Positions 43,305-53,248 of a stretch of 64,000 nucleotides of DNA are shown here, in pieces. Source of the DNA: Candidatus Nitrosocosmicus oleophilus (GTDB taxonomy: Archaea; Thermoproteota; Nitrososphaeria; Nitrososphaerales; Nitrososphaeraceae); NCBI RefSeq assembly GCF_000802205.1, contig NZ_CP012850.1, positions 682,001 through 746,000 on the forward strand, given 5' to 3'. Both the position numbers and the translations under genes were made by a program. How positions within the stretch are numbered: position 1 is the first letter of the stretch; each line of letters opens with the position of its first letter. The notes below the pieces were generated by a model. That model saw only the letters and a list, made by a program, of their open reading frames with translations, was not told the origin of the DNA and did no database searches.

Positions 43305-43904
43305 CTACATCATTCCTTTGGTAGTGGGACCACCCTCACTGTTTGGGTCAATCCCTATTGCGTTCCTCAATGCAACTGCAGCGGCTTTTATAGCAGATTC
43401 AACTTTATGGTGATCATTTGTTCCATAATGTACGATAATATGCATACAACAATTAATATTTCCAATAAATGATTGAAAAAAGTGAATAATATCTTCTTGC
43501 GACATGTTCTCAATCTTTTCTCTTTCTAATTTCATGTCGATGTGACTATATTGTCTCTTTATCAGATCTACAGCGACGCTTGAAGCGGATTCATCCATTG
43601 GAACTGTAGCATTTCCAAAACGATTAATGTTCTCTCTCTTGCCCAGGGCTTTATCAATGGCTTGGCCTAATACGATGCCTGTATCTTCAATTAGATGGTG
43701 TTTGATACCGTCTTCGCTTTTTGCTTTCAAATCAATGTCAATCTTACTGTGTTTTGAAAAAGATACTACAATATGATTTAAAAAATCGATCCCTGTATTA
43801 ACGTTTGAATTTCCTTTTCCGTCTAAATTGATCTTGATCACTATACTTACTTCCTTTGTCCTTCTTTCAATTTCACACGTACGTTGATGATCCTCAATAA
43901 TCAC
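43305..43904 (-). CDS. hisB: Imidazoleglycerol-phosphate dehydratase HisB
   Basis: 199 residues, the monofunctional dehydratase length. Metal-binding His motifs are KHHLIEDTG, and DHHKVESAIKA near the C-terminus, typical of the Mn-dependent IGPD fold. No fused histidinol-phosphate phosphatase domain is present, unlike enterobacterial HisB. That leaves the phosphatase step to another gene, possibly the HAD protein just upstream (9-bp gap). Confidence 0.97.
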   Translation of the reverse strand: MIIEDHQRTCEIERRTKEVSIVIKINLDGKGNSNVNTGIDFLNHIVVSFSKHSKIDIDLKAKSEDGIKHHLIEDTGIVLGQAIDKALGKRENINRFGNATVPMDESASSVAVDLIKRQYSHIDMKLEREKIENMSQEDIIHFFQSFIGNINCCMHIIVHYGTNDHHKVESAIKAAAVALRNAIGIDPNSEGGPTTKGMM

Positions 43905-43913
43905 TATGTGCTT

Positions 43914-44888
43914 TTAATTTTTTGTATTATTTAATATATTTGGTAAATCGTTTACATTTTTGATGATTACGTCTGCATTATTTGATTTTAGTAGTCTTTT
44001 CTTATCATTTGATCCTTTGTTGTTTTCACCATCATCATCCCCATATACTCCACAAAAAAATATTCTATCCTCTCCTGTTTGTTTCCTAAAATTTTCTACC
44101 ATTAAGAGATCTGCAATGGAGTCTCCTACATACAATGCACTAGTTAATTTCAATTTATCAAATACTTTGCGTAGGGAAAATGCATTCGGTTTGGAAAATT
44201 CTCTATTTTCATCCTCCAAAAACACACAAGCATTTTCATTAAAATAATTTATGATACTGTTAAGAGTGAAATAAGACGCAATCTTGCTCCGTCCGGATAT
44301 CAATCCCAAATTTCCTTTAAATTTCTCTGAAAGAAGACGTATTGTACTCTCTTTAATTATTAGAATATCCTTGCTTATGAGTGGCTCGTCAAAATAATAT
44401 ATCGGCTCCTTATTGAACCGTTCTTTATATAAAATTGGACCATAAAAGATCTCATTAAAAAGAGTGGAAATCGTATCGTCATCACTGGGATACCTTAATT
44501 CTTTTGTTATGGATGTTATATTTCCGATCTTCCCGAGTTCTTTTTCTACCGAGTCTTTGCCCTTGTCATCTAATTTCTCTAATATATTATGAAAAACTTG
44601 AATGGTCTTGTCTGTATTCATTTTATTTATAAAGATACAATATAAAATTATTAGGACTATTGAATAAGCGGTATCGATATCATTATTAAATCCACCCGTA
44701 TTTCGAAGTTTTGAAATAATATCCTGAAATGGAAAGTTATCTACATTTGTATTAAAACTCTTAATTAGAATAAACTGAACTGTTTTTATTATTGCTTGAT
44801 CATATGATTTCTTTACGTCAACTAATACACCATCTATATCAAAAATAATCGCTTCACAATCTGAAAAATTGATTTTCTTATTAGTCAA
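43914..44888 (-). CDS. HAD-superfamily hydrolase, first gene of the his cluster
   Basis: 324 residues. Motif I AIIFDIDGVLVDVKKSYDQ has the nucleophile and acid Asp near residues 17-19. A motif II-like SGRSK and a motif IV-like YVGDSIADLLM with the metal Asp are also seen. A cap-like helical insert of about 130 residues lies between motifs I and II, longer than in small HAD phosphatases. Its position in the his operon (9 bp from hisB) suggests histidinol-phosphatase activity, an inference from context. Other phospho-sugar substrates are possible. Start ATG 44888. Confidence 0.8.
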   Translation of the reverse strand: MTNKKINFSDCEAIIFDIDGVLVDVKKSYDQAIIKTVQFILIKSFNTNVDNFPFQDIISKLRNTGGFNNDIDTAYSIVLIILYCIFINKMNTDKTIQVFHNILEKLDDKGKDSVEKELGKIGNITSITKELRYPSDDDTISTLFNEIFYGPILYKERFNKEPIYYFDEPLISKDILIIKESTIRLLSEKFKGNLGLISGRSKIASYFTLNSIINYFNENACVFLEDENREFSKPNAFSLRKVFDKLKLTSALYVGDSIADLLMVENFRKQTGEDRIFFCGVYGDDDGENNKGSNDKKRLLKSNNADVIIKNVNDLPNILNNTKN

Positions 44889-45027
44889 CTTTATAGAAAA
44901 GATGATCAGTAATCAATAATTAATACCCTGGTATAATCTTGCGTATGTATAATTAAATCGACTATAGTATATTAATATAGAATAATCAACAATACAAGTT
45001 ATATAATACATTCTTCTATATTATTGT

Positions 45028-45294
45028 GTGAAATATCGGAATAGGACCGAAATAATTTCTAATATCCTAAATGCCGCCAATGGAGGCATTTCAAAAACTA
45101 AAATAATGTACAAGGCCTTTCTATCATATGCTCAGATAAAGGAATACTTGCCTATATTATTGGAAAATAACTTGTTGGCTCTTGGCACCGACGGCAAATA
45201 CAGGACTACTGAAAAGGGTATTAGGTTCCTAAAGATGAATGAGGAGATTCAAGAATTAATCGAATCAAAATCACTTCAGGATGATTTTACCTAA
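45028..45294 (+). CDS. Small winged-helix DNA-binding protein
   Basis: 88 residues. It fits the archaeal single-wing HTH family of about 80-90 residues: EIISNILNAANGGISKTKIM forms the first helices, AQIKEYLPILLENNLLA the recognition part, and GKYRTTEKGIRFLK the wing. It is predicted to be a transcription regulator, and members of the family often act on neighbouring genes. The start is GTG 45028. It is divergent from the his cluster across a 139-bp gap that could hold the operator and both promoters. Confidence 0.85.
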   Translation: MKYRNRTEIISNILNAANGGISKTKIMYKAFLSYAQIKEYLPILLENNLLALGTDGKYRTTEKGIRFLKMNEEIQELIESKSLQDDFT

Positions 45295-45441
45295 TTATAA
45301 TATCCCGATATGAATAATTTTATTAAAATAATGGTTTTATCTTAAAAAATTAGGGCTTTGGCTTACCAAATAATCCTATTTTTAGCTTAAATATAAAAAC
45401 CAATATATTGTTATGGTAAGAAATAAAGATGGATTTAGGTA

Positions 45442-46125
45442 ATGCTAGTTGTTAAAATTTTTCATCTAGGAATCTTATTTACTGTTTTTATCTTTACTAT
45501 TCATATTAGTTCCGTTTATGCTACAGTTGATGCCAAAAACAACAATAGTTCTTCAACCGGTAATAACACTTCACCTGTAAAACCTGATAATTACGCTATT
45601 AAAGTGGGGGAAGGAAATCATACTGTATCTTATACAAAGTATTTTCCTGATTATGTGGAAATAGCTGCCGGGGATAGTATAACGTGGTATAATGGAGTCG
45701 ATGTTCCATTACCTCATACTGTTACCTTTATAAATGATTTAGGTAATACCGAAAAGATCGGGCTTCCATTCTACGTTTCTAATAACACACAATTTACTCC
45801 CGTATTAAATAATCTGGGAGAACCATTAGAAGAAACGACCGGAAATGGAACACGGATTGTAATGATGTTAAATGCAAGAGCTTTAACTCCTACTGTAATT
45901 ACAGCAGATAATAAAGTAATGGAACTAAAAAAAGACTCTATATATACTCTTAACGGAACTGAAAAATTCGTTAACTCTGGACCGTTGCTATCTTTGGATA
46001 AAAAACAGACCTTTGATTACTCTTTTAGCAACTCCTTTACTGTTGTTTTTAATAAACCCGGATTTTATGAATATACATGTCTATTTCATCCTTGGATGAT
46101 TGGAAAGTTATTGGTGAAACCCTAA
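45442..46125 (+). CDS. Exported cupredoxin (plastocyanin/amicyanin-like blue copper protein)
   Basis: 227 residues. The N-terminal signal peptide (HLGILFTVFIFTIHISSVYA) is followed by an Asn/Ser linker and one cupredoxin domain. Type 1 copper ligands are visible: His in PLPHTVTF near residue 93, then Cys, His and Met in YTCLFHPWMIGK at the C-terminus. It is a likely extracellular electron carrier. AOA use many such copper proteins around ammonia oxidation, so a redox role there is plausible but not shown. ATG 45442. Confidence 0.9.
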   Translation: MLVVKIFHLGILFTVFIFTIHISSVYATVDAKNNNSSSTGNNTSPVKPDNYAIKVGEGNHTVSYTKYFPDYVEIAAGDSITWYNGVDVPLPHTVTFINDLGNTEKIGLPFYVSNNTQFTPVLNNLGEPLEETTGNGTRIVMMLNARALTPTVITADNKVMELKKDSIYTLNGTEKFVNSGPLLSLDKKQTFDYSFSNSFTVVFNKPGFYEYTCLFHPWMIGKLLVKP

Positions 46126-46206
46126 GGAGCTATATATACTACCTTCTTAAAATTTACTTTTTATGATCTAACTATATATTTTCTAACCTTTTTCATACTT
46201 GTATAA

Positions 46207-47625
46207 TTGACAAGAAATATTGATCTCGATTCTCATGATAGCTCTGATAAAAACTATAGTAGAAATTCTCAAAAAATTTTAAACAAATTTAATGTTAGCT
46301 TAGGTTATGAAGTGAAAATAGTTACTAAAAAAGCAGAATTTTTTGGCATTATCTTACCCAGATATGAAACATTTAGTGATAAATATATCGTTTTAAAATT
46401 GAAAAGCGGTTACAATATTGGAATTGAAATAGAAAATATTATAGAAATTATTAGTAAAAATGTTGATCAATTATCAAAAAAACCTATAGCAAAATCAGAT
46501 CCACGTGATAATGCCACTGCTAACGATGATAATAACAGCCGCAATTTATTCGATAAACGCAATGGTTCTAAATTATTACCAAAAATATTGCTAATTAGCA
46601 CTGGTGGCACTATTGCAAGTAAAATTGATTATAGAACAGGTGGAGTAACTTCACTTTTGAGTGCATCCGAATTATATTCTGCTTTTCCAGAACTTTCTGA
46701 CTACGGATACATTTATCCTGAATTCTTATTCAATGAATATAGTGAAAACATGAATCCCAATCATTGGTCTGCTCTAGCGGATAGAATTTCATTTGCTATC
46801 CGCAACGAACACTATGATGGAATTATTGTATCTCACGGTACGGATACAATGCATTATACTTCCTCTGCACTAAGTTTCGCTCTCCAAAATGTCCCAATTC
46901 CTGTAGTTTTGGTTGGTTCTCAGAGATCATCCGATAGACCTTCTTCAGACGCATTTAGCAATCTAGTTGGTGCAATAAGATTTATCAAGGATACAAAACA
47001 TTCAGGTATTTTTGTTTGTATGCACCATAATACTTCAGATGAAGTAATTGCATGTCATCTTGGGACACGAGTGAGAAAAAACCATACCAGCAAACGTGAT
47101 GCATTTAAATCTCTTGATGCTATGCCTTTTGCATTAATTGAGAATTCGGACATAACATACAATAAATTACTACACAACGGGATGGAACGTGCGAATATTT
47201 CAAAAAATTTTACTTCAAAGACGGCTTTCAGTGATAAAGTGTTTTTATTGAAATTCTATCCTGGATTTAGTTCTTCATTTCTTGAGAACTTTTTACAGAT
47301 GGATTATAAAGTCATTATATTGGAGGGTACTGGGCTTGGACATGTGAGTAAAGACTGCTTTCCTATTTTAGAAAAACTAATAGAGGCAGGTATTTTTGTT
47401 TTTATGACTTCACAATGTATATTTGGTACGGTACGGATGACCGTTTATGATACCGGCAGAGACCTTTTGGCTTTGGGTGTTATCCCTCTTTCAAATATGA
47501 GTTCAGAAACTGCTGTCGTTAAAGCAATGTGGGCATTAGGTAATAATACGGGTGCTGAGGATTTTGTTAGGATCATGAAAACTGATTGTTCTAGTGAAAT
47601 TTCTAATATGTTGCCACTAGTTTAA
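46207..47625 (+). CDS. gatD: Glutamyl-tRNA(Gln) amidotransferase subunit D
   Basis: 472 residues. An N-terminal AnsA-like tudor/SH3 region (VSLGYEVKIVTKKAEFFGII) is followed by an L-asparaginase type I fold. The fold has the nucleophile Thr in ISTGGTIASK and the second Thr with the catalytic Asp-Lys set in VSHGTDTMHYTSSAL. It releases ammonia for GatE in the archaea-specific route to Gln-tRNA. The start is TTG 46207, about 30 bp after a CTATATATTT box. It is followed by gatE 21 bp downstream. Confidence 0.94.
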   Translation: MTRNIDLDSHDSSDKNYSRNSQKILNKFNVSLGYEVKIVTKKAEFFGIILPRYETFSDKYIVLKLKSGYNIGIEIENIIEIISKNVDQLSKKPIAKSDPRDNATANDDNNSRNLFDKRNGSKLLPKILLISTGGTIASKIDYRTGGVTSLLSASELYSAFPELSDYGYIYPEFLFNEYSENMNPNHWSALADRISFAIRNEHYDGIIVSHGTDTMHYTSSALSFALQNVPIPVVLVGSQRSSDRPSSDAFSNLVGAIRFIKDTKHSGIFVCMHHNTSDEVIACHLGTRVRKNHTSKRDAFKSLDAMPFALIENSDITYNKLLHNGMERANISKNFTSKTAFSDKVFLLKFYPGFSSSFLENFLQMDYKVIILEGTGLGHVSKDCFPILEKLIEAGIFVFMTSQCIFGTVRMTVYDTGRDLLALGVIPLSNMSSETAVVKAMWALGNNTGAEDFVRIMKTDCSSEISNMLPLV

Positions 47626-47646
47626 GATTTAAAGAGGACAAGTTTG

Positions 47647-49584
47647 ATGAATCTAGATATCGACAAATTACACGTAAAGGTTGGCTTTGAAATACATCAA
47701 CAACTAAGTACATCGTCTAAACTCTTTTGTAGTTGCAAAGGTGATGGATCCAACGACGAGGGTTATGATTTCAACTTTATTCGTATTTTGAGACCTACAA
47801 AAAGTGAATTGGGTGATTTTGACAAAGCTGCATTATTTGAACACTCCAAAATGAATTCAATCAAGTATTATTCTAAAGTAGGATACAGCTGTTTAGTAGA
47901 AGCTGACGAGGAGCCCCCGCATGAAGTAAGCAAAGATGCACTTGAAACAGCATTGTTGTTTTCACTTGCTCTAAGTTCAAATATTGTTGATGAAATTCAT
48001 GTCATGAGGAAATTAGTGATAGATGGCTCTAATGTTAGTGGATTTCAAAGAACTATGTTGATATCAACTGGAGGTTACTTAGAAGTCGATAATTTTAACA
48101 AGGTAGGTGTCCAGGGTATATGTTTAGAAGAGGATGCAGCAAAATTAATTTCTACCAATCCTCTATTAAAGGAATATGGACTCGACAGGCTTGGGATCCC
48201 GTTAGTCGAAATCGCACTTGATCCTATATCTGGGACTCCTGCAGAAATTGTAAACGTCGCATTAACTCTAGGTCGATTACTTCGAAGTAGTAAAAGAGTC
48301 ACTCGAGGAATTGGGAGCATAAGGCAGGATGTGAATATATCTGTCAATGGTGGTCAGGTAGTCGAAGTCAAGGGAGTACAGCAATTATCACAACTTATCA
48401 AAGTTTTAGACTACGAAACAAAAAGACAGTACGGATTAATCAAAATTGCGGAAGAATTTAAAAATAGAGATATCGATGATTCCTTTATTGGCGACAGAAT
48501 TGAAGACATAACATCCTTGTTCTCAAATTCATCATCTAAGGTGATAAAAAAAATATTAAAAGATCCAGACCCGGTCATTAATTGTATCCGTTTAAGGGGT
48601 CTAAGAGGATTGATTGGCTATGAACCTATAGAAGACATAAGACTCGGTAAAGAGTTGGGAGAGTTTGTTAGATTTTTTGGTTTGGGTGGTGTCTTTCATT
48701 CCGATGAGTTACCCAATTATGGAATCACTATCAATGAGATAGATAACCTTAAGAAATCTGTTGATATTTCCTCTGACGATGCATTTGTACTAATAGGTGG
48801 TAACAGGGAAAAAATAAGCAATCTTCTTGAACCATTAATTAAAAGGATAATCCAATTTAAATATGGTGTCATTGCTGAAACTCGTTCAGTTACTCTAGAC
48901 GGAACTACTATTTTTTCACGACCCCGACCAGGTTCATCCAGAATGTATCCTGAAACGGATATAATGCCAATTCCTGTTGATAGTAACTTACTTGATAGTT
49001 TGAAAGATAAAATACCTTTGCCGTGGAATGAACTAATCAAAGGAATTATGAAAAAGTATGGATTGAATATGAAATTATCTGAACAAATCTTTGATTCTGA
49101 TTATTATAATTTATTTGAAAAACTCTTGATAACCAATCCCACTATTTCGCCCACCTTTGTTGCATCAAAACTTACTGAAGATATTGTTAGTCTCTCCAGA
49201 AATAATCTTGATAAGGACCTCTTAACAGATGAAATGATTCTAGACATTTTCAATAGGCTTGATAAGGGATTTATTGCAAAAGAGTCTATAATATTAATTT
49301 TTGAAAAATTAATGAAAAAGGATTACATCTCGGTAGAGGAAGCAATAAATTCTCTCAACCTAACTAAATTGGATGATGCAGACTTATTTTCTACATTGGA
49401 TAAATTATTTGATGATAATTTGAGCGTTATAAGAGAAAAGGGGCCCAATTCCATGGGTGTGTTGATGGGGAAAAGTATGGCGGTTCTGCGAGGTAAGGTA
49501 GACGGTAGCAAGATTAATGACTATTTGAAGCATAAGTTAGAAACATTTCTTAACGAAGGATCTTCATCTCCTTCATCTTCTTAG
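47647..49584 (+). CDS. gatE: Glutamyl-tRNA(Gln) amidotransferase subunit E
   Basis: 645 residues from ATG 47647; a TTG at 47644 is directly before it. It is a GatB-type catalytic cradle with VGFEIHQQLSTSSKLFCSC at the start, EADEEPPHEV for metal and phosphoryl transfer, and LEEDAAKLI. An AspRS-like insert region follows (about 400-500), then a YqeY-like C-terminal tail that binds tRNA. It forms a complex with GatD. The next gene begins 1 nt later. Confidence 0.95.
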   Translation: MNLDIDKLHVKVGFEIHQQLSTSSKLFCSCKGDGSNDEGYDFNFIRILRPTKSELGDFDKAALFEHSKMNSIKYYSKVGYSCLVEADEEPPHEVSKDALETALLFSLALSSNIVDEIHVMRKLVIDGSNVSGFQRTMLISTGGYLEVDNFNKVGVQGICLEEDAAKLISTNPLLKEYGLDRLGIPLVEIALDPISGTPAEIVNVALTLGRLLRSSKRVTRGIGSIRQDVNISVNGGQVVEVKGVQQLSQLIKVLDYETKRQYGLIKIAEEFKNRDIDDSFIGDRIEDITSLFSNSSSKVIKKILKDPDPVINCIRLRGLRGLIGYEPIEDIRLGKELGEFVRFFGLGGVFHSDELPNYGITINEIDNLKKSVDISSDDAFVLIGGNREKISNLLEPLIKRIIQFKYGVIAETRSVTLDGTTIFSRPRPGSSRMYPETDIMPIPVDSNLLDSLKDKIPLPWNELIKGIMKKYGLNMKLSEQIFDSDYYNLFEKLLITNPTISPTFVASKLTEDIVSLSRNNLDKDLLTDEMILDIFNRLDKGFIAKESIILIFEKLMKKDYISVEEAINSLNLTKLDDADLFSTLDKLFDDNLSVIREKGPNSMGVLMGKSMAVLRGKVDGSKINDYLKHKLETFLNEGSSSPSSS

Positions 49585-49585
49585 C

Positions 49586-49924
49586 ATGACTCGCGTACCT
49601 AAATCAATCAAGAATCACTATGTTGATTCCTTTCTCATAAATTCCGAGAACTTGAAGTCATTCCTCTCGTCTCACGAGATTTCAAACACAGAACTGGAGG
49701 ATGTGTCATTTACAATTTCCAAACTATATAATCAAAAGATGGAGGCTATTTTAGAATCGTGTGGCAATGATTGGGCTAGGCTAGATTCTGCTTCTTCTCC
49801 TTTAATTTTATTCGTTCAATGCATTGATGAATTACTCAGTGAAGATCACTCGAATATTTCATCACGATGTAGGTTTATTCTAAATTCATTCTCAAAAACG
49901 TTAGAATCTTGGATGATTTGGTAG
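49586..49924 (+). CDS. Conserved hypothetical protein linked to gatDE
   Basis: 112 residues, mostly helical and soluble, with no known motif. It begins MTRVPKSIKNHYVDSFL and has a WARLDSASSPLILFVQCIDE core with one Cys. The ATG is 1 nt after the gatE stop, so it is translated from the same mRNA. It may help the amidotransferase or the tRNA, an inference from position only. No promoter is seen between. Confidence 0.65.
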   Translation: MTRVPKSIKNHYVDSFLINSENLKSFLSSHEISNTELEDVSFTISKLYNQKMEAILESCGNDWARLDSASSPLILFVQCIDELLSEDHSNISSRCRFILNSFSKTLESWMIW

Positions 49925-50022
49925 TTTATGATTTGTTGTGTTGTATTGATTTAATGTATTTACTCTTGTATTTCTGACTGAATAAATTTATATAATTTTA
50001 TTGCTGATTCTAAAAAAAATAT

Positions 50023-50586
<564 letters not shown>

Positions 50587-50667
50587 CTATAATATATAAA
50601 TCATGTGTAGTAATATCTATTAGAAGCTAGATATTTCGAGAAATTTTGCATAAATCTTTGATCCGAT

Positions 50668-51999
50668 TTATTCTTTCTTATTCACCAATTGAATATATTG
50701 GTACGCAGAGGTTTCATTATCAAAAGCATAATGTACCTTTTGAAAATTCTTTTTAAACTCTGTTACATTTTGCAAAACTTTAGGAATATCTTGCTTGTCT
50801 ATTACAACTTTCTTAATAAAGGTTGCTATTTCTTGCATTTCGTCTTCCTTCATTCCTAGTCTGGTTACTTCGGGAACTCCTATTCTAACGCCACTGGGAT
50901 GAAAATAATTTCTTCCCTCTTTTATGTCTCCAGGAAGCAATTGTCTGTTTAAGATTATATTACATTTTTCCAGATCCTTTTCTATAGTTCCGCCATCACC
51001 ATAGTTTGAGACATCGACAGCAAGCTGATGTGATTCGGTATAACCTCGCTTTTCCCCTAAAACATTGAATCCATGATTTGCAAGGGAGTAGGCAAGCATT
51101 TTTGCATTCTTGATGACTTGTTTAGCATATTCTTCTCCAAATTCTAGTGATTCAGCTAATGCTACTGCTTTGCCCGCAACATGATGTAAGTGATGACTAC
51201 TTGTATTTCCAGGAAAAATAGCCTTCTTTATAGGATCCGAATACTTTTCAACCGATACTATGATGCCCCCTTGGGGTCCCCATAGTGTCTTGTGCGAACT
51301 CATAGTCATTGAATCAACGCCTTCTCGTAAAGGGTCTTGAAATTGTCCCCCCGCGATTAGACCTGCTACGTGGGCTCCATCGTAATTTATATACACATTA
51401 CGTTCATGCAAGAATTCTGATAATTCCTTCACAGGATGGGGGAACAAAAAAAGACTCCCACCAAACATCGCTATTTTCGGTCCTTTTCCTTCGGAAATCA
51501 TTGTATCTATTTTTTTCTTGGTCAGCTCAACATCGATGGTCATGTTTTCTTTTGAAAATGGAAAGTGTTCTATTGTTAATCCATGAACCAAGCCAGCCGT
51601 TCCTGAGTGTTCCTTTTTTCCATGTGAAATATGTCCACCAGTGGGAATCGACGATGCTATCATAGTGTCTCCAGGATTTGAAAATGCAGAATATATTGCC
51701 AAATTTGCGACAACCCCAGATGTTGCTCTACAATCTGCAAATTCAGCTTTAAATACCGATCTTGCTAAATCATTGCAAATATTTTCAACTTTGTCTATAA
51801 AAGTGCAGCCTGCATATACCCTTTCTCCAGGCCACCCCTCAGCATATCTATTTCCAAAATCAGACGCTACAGCTTCCCTGACTGCTGGACTGGGGATGTT
51901 TTCACTTGCTATGAGGGGAATGGAGTTATTGAACCAGTCGTGATGTTCTTTAATTAATTTTAGAATGTTATCCTGAATTTCTTTTGCATTCAATATCAT
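50668..51999 (-). CDS. glyA: Serine hydroxymethyltransferase
   Basis: 443 residues from ATG 51999 (MILNAKEIQDN). A TTG at 52008 lies too close to the box TTTATATAAG at about 52014-52024 to be likely. PLP motifs are SMTMSSHKTLWGPQGG with the Schiff-base Lys, YDGAHVAGLIAGG, and RYAEGWPGERVYAG near the N-terminus. It interconverts serine and glycine and passes C1 units to tetrahydrofolate or a pterin. It is cytoplasmic and stands alone. Confidence 0.95.
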   Translation of the reverse strand: MILNAKEIQDNILKLIKEHHDWFNNSIPLIASENIPSPAVREAVASDFGNRYAEGWPGERVYAGCTFIDKVENICNDLARSVFKAEFADCRATSGVVANLAIYSAFSNPGDTMIASSIPTGGHISHGKKEHSGTAGLVHGLTIEHFPFSKENMTIDVELTKKKIDTMISEGKGPKIAMFGGSLFLFPHPVKELSEFLHERNVYINYDGAHVAGLIAGGQFQDPLREGVDSMTMSSHKTLWGPQGGIIVSVEKYSDPIKKAIFPGNTSSHHLHHVAGKAVALAESLEFGEEYAKQVIKNAKMLAYSLANHGFNVLGEKRGYTESHQLAVDVSNYGDGGTIEKDLEKCNIILNRQLLPGDIKEGRNYFHPSGVRIGVPEVTRLGMKEDEMQEIATFIKKVVIDKQDIPKVLQNVTEFKKNFQKVHYAFDNETSAYQYIQLVNKKE

Positions 52000-52115
52000 T
52001 TTTTGCAATAATTACTTATATAAAATATCGTAATCTGGCAAAATAGTACTATTTTAGTGATGATTTTTTGGTCATTTATAACAATAATTTTATACTACAT
52101 GTATTTTATCTACTC

Positions 52116-52286
52116 ATGCAGAAGGTTAAACAGATGGAAGGATATTGTGTTAAATGCAAAGCAAAAAGAGAAATGAAAGATGAAAAAGAGGTAACCATGA
52201 AAAATGGAAGACCTGCTACTCAAGGTATATGTACAGTGTGTAATACGAAAATGTTCAAGATAGGAGGAAGTAAAAAATCAAAATAA
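52116..52286 (+). CDS. Small zinc-ribbon protein (DUF5679-like)
   Basis: 56 residues from ATG 52116, about 25 bp after an ATTTTATACTAC box; ATG 52134 (50 residues) is the alternative. The core MEGYCVKCKAKREM has a first CxxC and GICTVCNTKMFKIG a second, so a single zinc-ribbon fold is expected. KNGRPATQG links them. Such small ribbons are common and well conserved in archaea, with no settled function. It is divergent from glyA. The C-terminus is Lys/Ser-rich. Confidence 0.85.
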   Translation: MQKVKQMEGYCVKCKAKREMKDEKEVTMKNGRPATQGICTVCNTKMFKIGGSKKSK

Positions 52287-52613
52287 ATAAAAAAAATTTC
52301 AATAATCTAGTAGTCGATTCACATCGATATTTCCTATATTTACCTTTTTGATATGATTTGTTGATATTGTTTGTTATCCATAAATTGATTGATTTCAACT
52401 TGTTTGAGAATAGATTGTCAATTTGTTTTAAATTGGAATTAAATGCAGTTGAAAACAAAATTCTTTGGTAATTAGCTGTTTTTCATTGGTATTTCTCAAA
52501 AATCTACTTAATATTTTTATAGGTGACATTATTTTATGATATTACAGTAATGATGACAACCTTCTAGCTCTGAACTGTTGTATTTTAATTAATGGCTATT
52601 TATATAGGAATTT
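52287..52613. other. Intergenic region, nothing recognised
   Basis: 327 bp of AT-rich DNA. A box-like TTATATAGG stretch lies at about 52602, very close to the downstream start. A minus-strand reading frame here is Lys/Asn-rich with no coding signs. Confidence 0.4.
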
Positions 52614-53132
52614 ATGGATGGATTGGACAGGGAATTTGAAAGACCCGATTGGGACGTTTACTTTATGATACAAGCTTTTTTGGCAAAGCTACGATCCAAC
52701 TGTCTCACCAGGCAAATCGGAGCTGTAATAGTTAAAGATAATAGACAAATATCAACTGGTTACAACGGTACTCCATCTGGATTTCAAAATTGCTTTGAAG
52801 GTGGATGCAGAAGATGTACAGATAGGATTAAAGGTATTGTTAAATCGGGTGAATCTTTAGAGAGATGTATTTGCGTTCATGCTGAGGCCAACGCAATAAT
52901 GCAATGTGTTATGTTTGGAAATGCTGGCAGTACCAAAAATGCTACTTTATACTCTACTCTTGCTCCATGCATAGAATGTAGTAAGATGGCGATTACGGTA
53001 GGGATCAATAGAGTGGTTATTTTGTCTAAATATGACGAGGACGGAACCGAGATCCTAAGGCATGGAAATGTACAAATACTGGAAATGAACCCAGCTAAAT
53101 TGCAACTTTGGATCTCAAAGCTATTTGGATGA
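52614..53132 (+). CDS. Deoxycytidylate (dCMP) deaminase, ComEB-type
   Basis: 172 residues. The zinc-deaminase motifs are HAEANAIMQC with catalytic Glu and LAPCIECSKMAI with two Cys ligands. An upstream NGTPSGFQNCFEGGC insert with extra cysteines matches dCMP deaminases that bind a second zinc. It converts dCMP to dUMP for dTTP synthesis. ATG 52614. A single gene, convergent with amoC. Confidence 0.93.
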   Translation: MDGLDREFERPDWDVYFMIQAFLAKLRSNCLTRQIGAVIVKDNRQISTGYNGTPSGFQNCFEGGCRRCTDRIKGIVKSGESLERCICVHAEANAIMQCVMFGNAGSTKNATLYSTLAPCIECSKMAITVGINRVVILSKYDEDGTEILRHGNVQILEMNPAKLQLWISKLFG

Positions 53133-53248
53133 TGCTCCTCAAGAGTACAATTTCTGTCTAGTTGATCTTATCTATCCTGAGTATCTAAATAATTAACTAC
53201 AAAGTTTACTAACTAAAATAAAACAAAAAACTAAAAACAAAAAAAAGA

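Noticed and set aside
52255-52458. 67-residue minus-strand reading frame
   Set aside because: Asn/Lys/Phe-rich with no recognisable motif, overlaps the end of the zinc-ribbon gene, and is best explained by AT-rich spacer.
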